Assembly (NCBI GenBank): GCA_018436925.1
Contig: JAHDKI010000004.1
Span: 1-64,000, forward strand
Source of the DNA: Syntrophaceae bacterium
Lineage (GTDB): Bacteria > Desulfobacterota > Syntrophia > Syntrophales > Smithellaceae
Direction of reading: 5' to 3'
Length of the DNA stretch: 64,000 nt
How positions within the stretch are numbered: the first letter of the stretch is position 1; each line of letters opens with the position of its first letter. Position numbers and translations under genes: made by a program. The notes under the pieces were generated by a model. The model did no database searches, was not told the origin of the DNA, and saw only the letters and a program-made list of their open reading frames with translations. Shown piece after piece: positions 63,682-64,000 of the stretch.

Positions 63682-63866
63682 CGGAGCGTTCCTTTCAGAC
63701 CCTTACAAAGGCATAACTTCCGGCGAAAATCCAGATGATTGTTGGGCGGGCGCAAGCCATGAACACTTCTTTGATGAAATAACGCAAAAGCCCCCGCGCC
63801 GCTGAAAGCGGAAAACTGCCGCGGATTTTAGACATGCGGCCTTTAAAAAATAATTTGCATTTTTAG

Positions 63867-64000
63867 GGCTCCACGTTTATAAACACGCATCTTCACATCA
63901 CCACCTATACCTATGACGATGAAAACCGCCTGACGCAAGTTGTCACGGGCGGCACGACCGTCAACTATGTTTACGACCCGTTCGGGCGGCGCATAGAAAA
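63867..64000 (+). pseudogene. Fragment of an RHS/YD-repeat protein, cut by the window end
   Basis: Reads TYTYDDENRLTQVVTGG and VNYVYDPFGRRIEK, a perfect YD-repeat unit of RHS/WapA-type proteins. The frame has a TAG at 63864 and no start codon between it and the window end. It is therefore a start-less piece, either a displaced 3' cassette or a gene broken by mutation. The sequence beyond the window would decide. Confidence 0.7.

Noticed and set aside
1..64000. CRISPR arrays, prophage or insertion sequences
   Set aside because: No regular repeat-spacer pattern, integrase, transposase or phage structural gene was seen.

Overview
The window looks like a stretch of chromosome from a strictly anaerobic, probably syntrophic deltaproteobacterium (Desulfobacterota, Syntrophales-like). 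This is inferred from gene content, not from a marker-gene tree. The clues are two complete 2-oxoacid:ferredoxin oxidoreductase operons, one joined to NuoE/NuoF/NuoG-like NADH modules; a 4-hydroxybutyryl-CoA dehydratase-family radical enzyme; several acyl-CoA ligases and acyl-CoA dehydrogenases; a class I two-subunit fumarase; and the mercury-methylation pair hgcA-hgcB. No sulfate-reduction genes, prophage, insertion sequence or CRISPR array was seen.

Layout. 0.1-3.3 kb (minus): PBP1A, TatC and TatA/B. 3.3-6 kb: an enoyl-CoA hydratase with its own promoter, then a secreted lipase like the Archaeoglobus AFL lipase. 6-8.3 kb: a hybrid PAS histidine kinase. 8.4-18 kb (plus): fatty/organic-acid activation and oxidation, with two near-duplicate acyl-CoA dehydrogenases, an AbfD-family dehydratase, two acyl-CoA ligases and a small membrane protein. 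18-21.4 kb (minus): ATP-grasp ligase, PhzF-like, TraB-like and C_GCAxxG_C_C proteins. 21.6-23.6 kb (plus): a compact MarR regulator-hgcA-hgcB operon, the most notable system here. 23.9-27.1 kb: a long-chain acyl-CoA ligase and a CNNM/CBS membrane protein. 27.1-33.9 kb (minus): por operon 1, a 5'-nucleotidase family protein and HflX. 34-38.7 kb (minus): a secreted Cache protein, a chemoreceptor and a sigma-54 activator. 38.8-40.7 kb (plus): a predicted sigma-54 promoter region and a secreted PETase/cutinase-family polyester hydrolase. 41-47.1 kb (minus): a seven-gene por-nuoEFG operon. 47.1-52.1 kb (minus): fumarase, RecR, YbaB, DnaX, SRP RNA and a TonB-like protein. 52.2-55.6 kb (plus): TadA, two tRNA-Ser, a divergent GAPDH and a diguanylate cyclase. 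55.7-63.7 kb (minus): a giant PPDK-like protein, a small unknown protein, HisD, MurA and PrmC. The right edge carries a start-less fragment of an RHS/YD-repeat protein.

How the genes could work together. External lipids or polyesters would be hydrolysed by the two secreted alpha/beta hydrolases. The acids would be activated by the three AMP-forming ligases and oxidised by the acyl-CoA dehydrogenases, the AbfD-like dehydratase and the enoyl-CoA hydratase. The 2-oxoacid oxidoreductases would link acetyl-CoA chemistry to ferredoxin, and in operon 2 perhaps to NAD(H). HgcAB would add methylation of inorganic mercury. The MarR-type regulator next to it is cysteine-rich and has an operator-like site at a probably leaderless start.

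Typical sigma-70 promoters (TTGACN, 16-18 bp, TATANT-like) and U-tailed hairpin terminators are readable throughout. Many long plus-strand open frames opposite minus-strand genes are GC-bias shadows and are left out.
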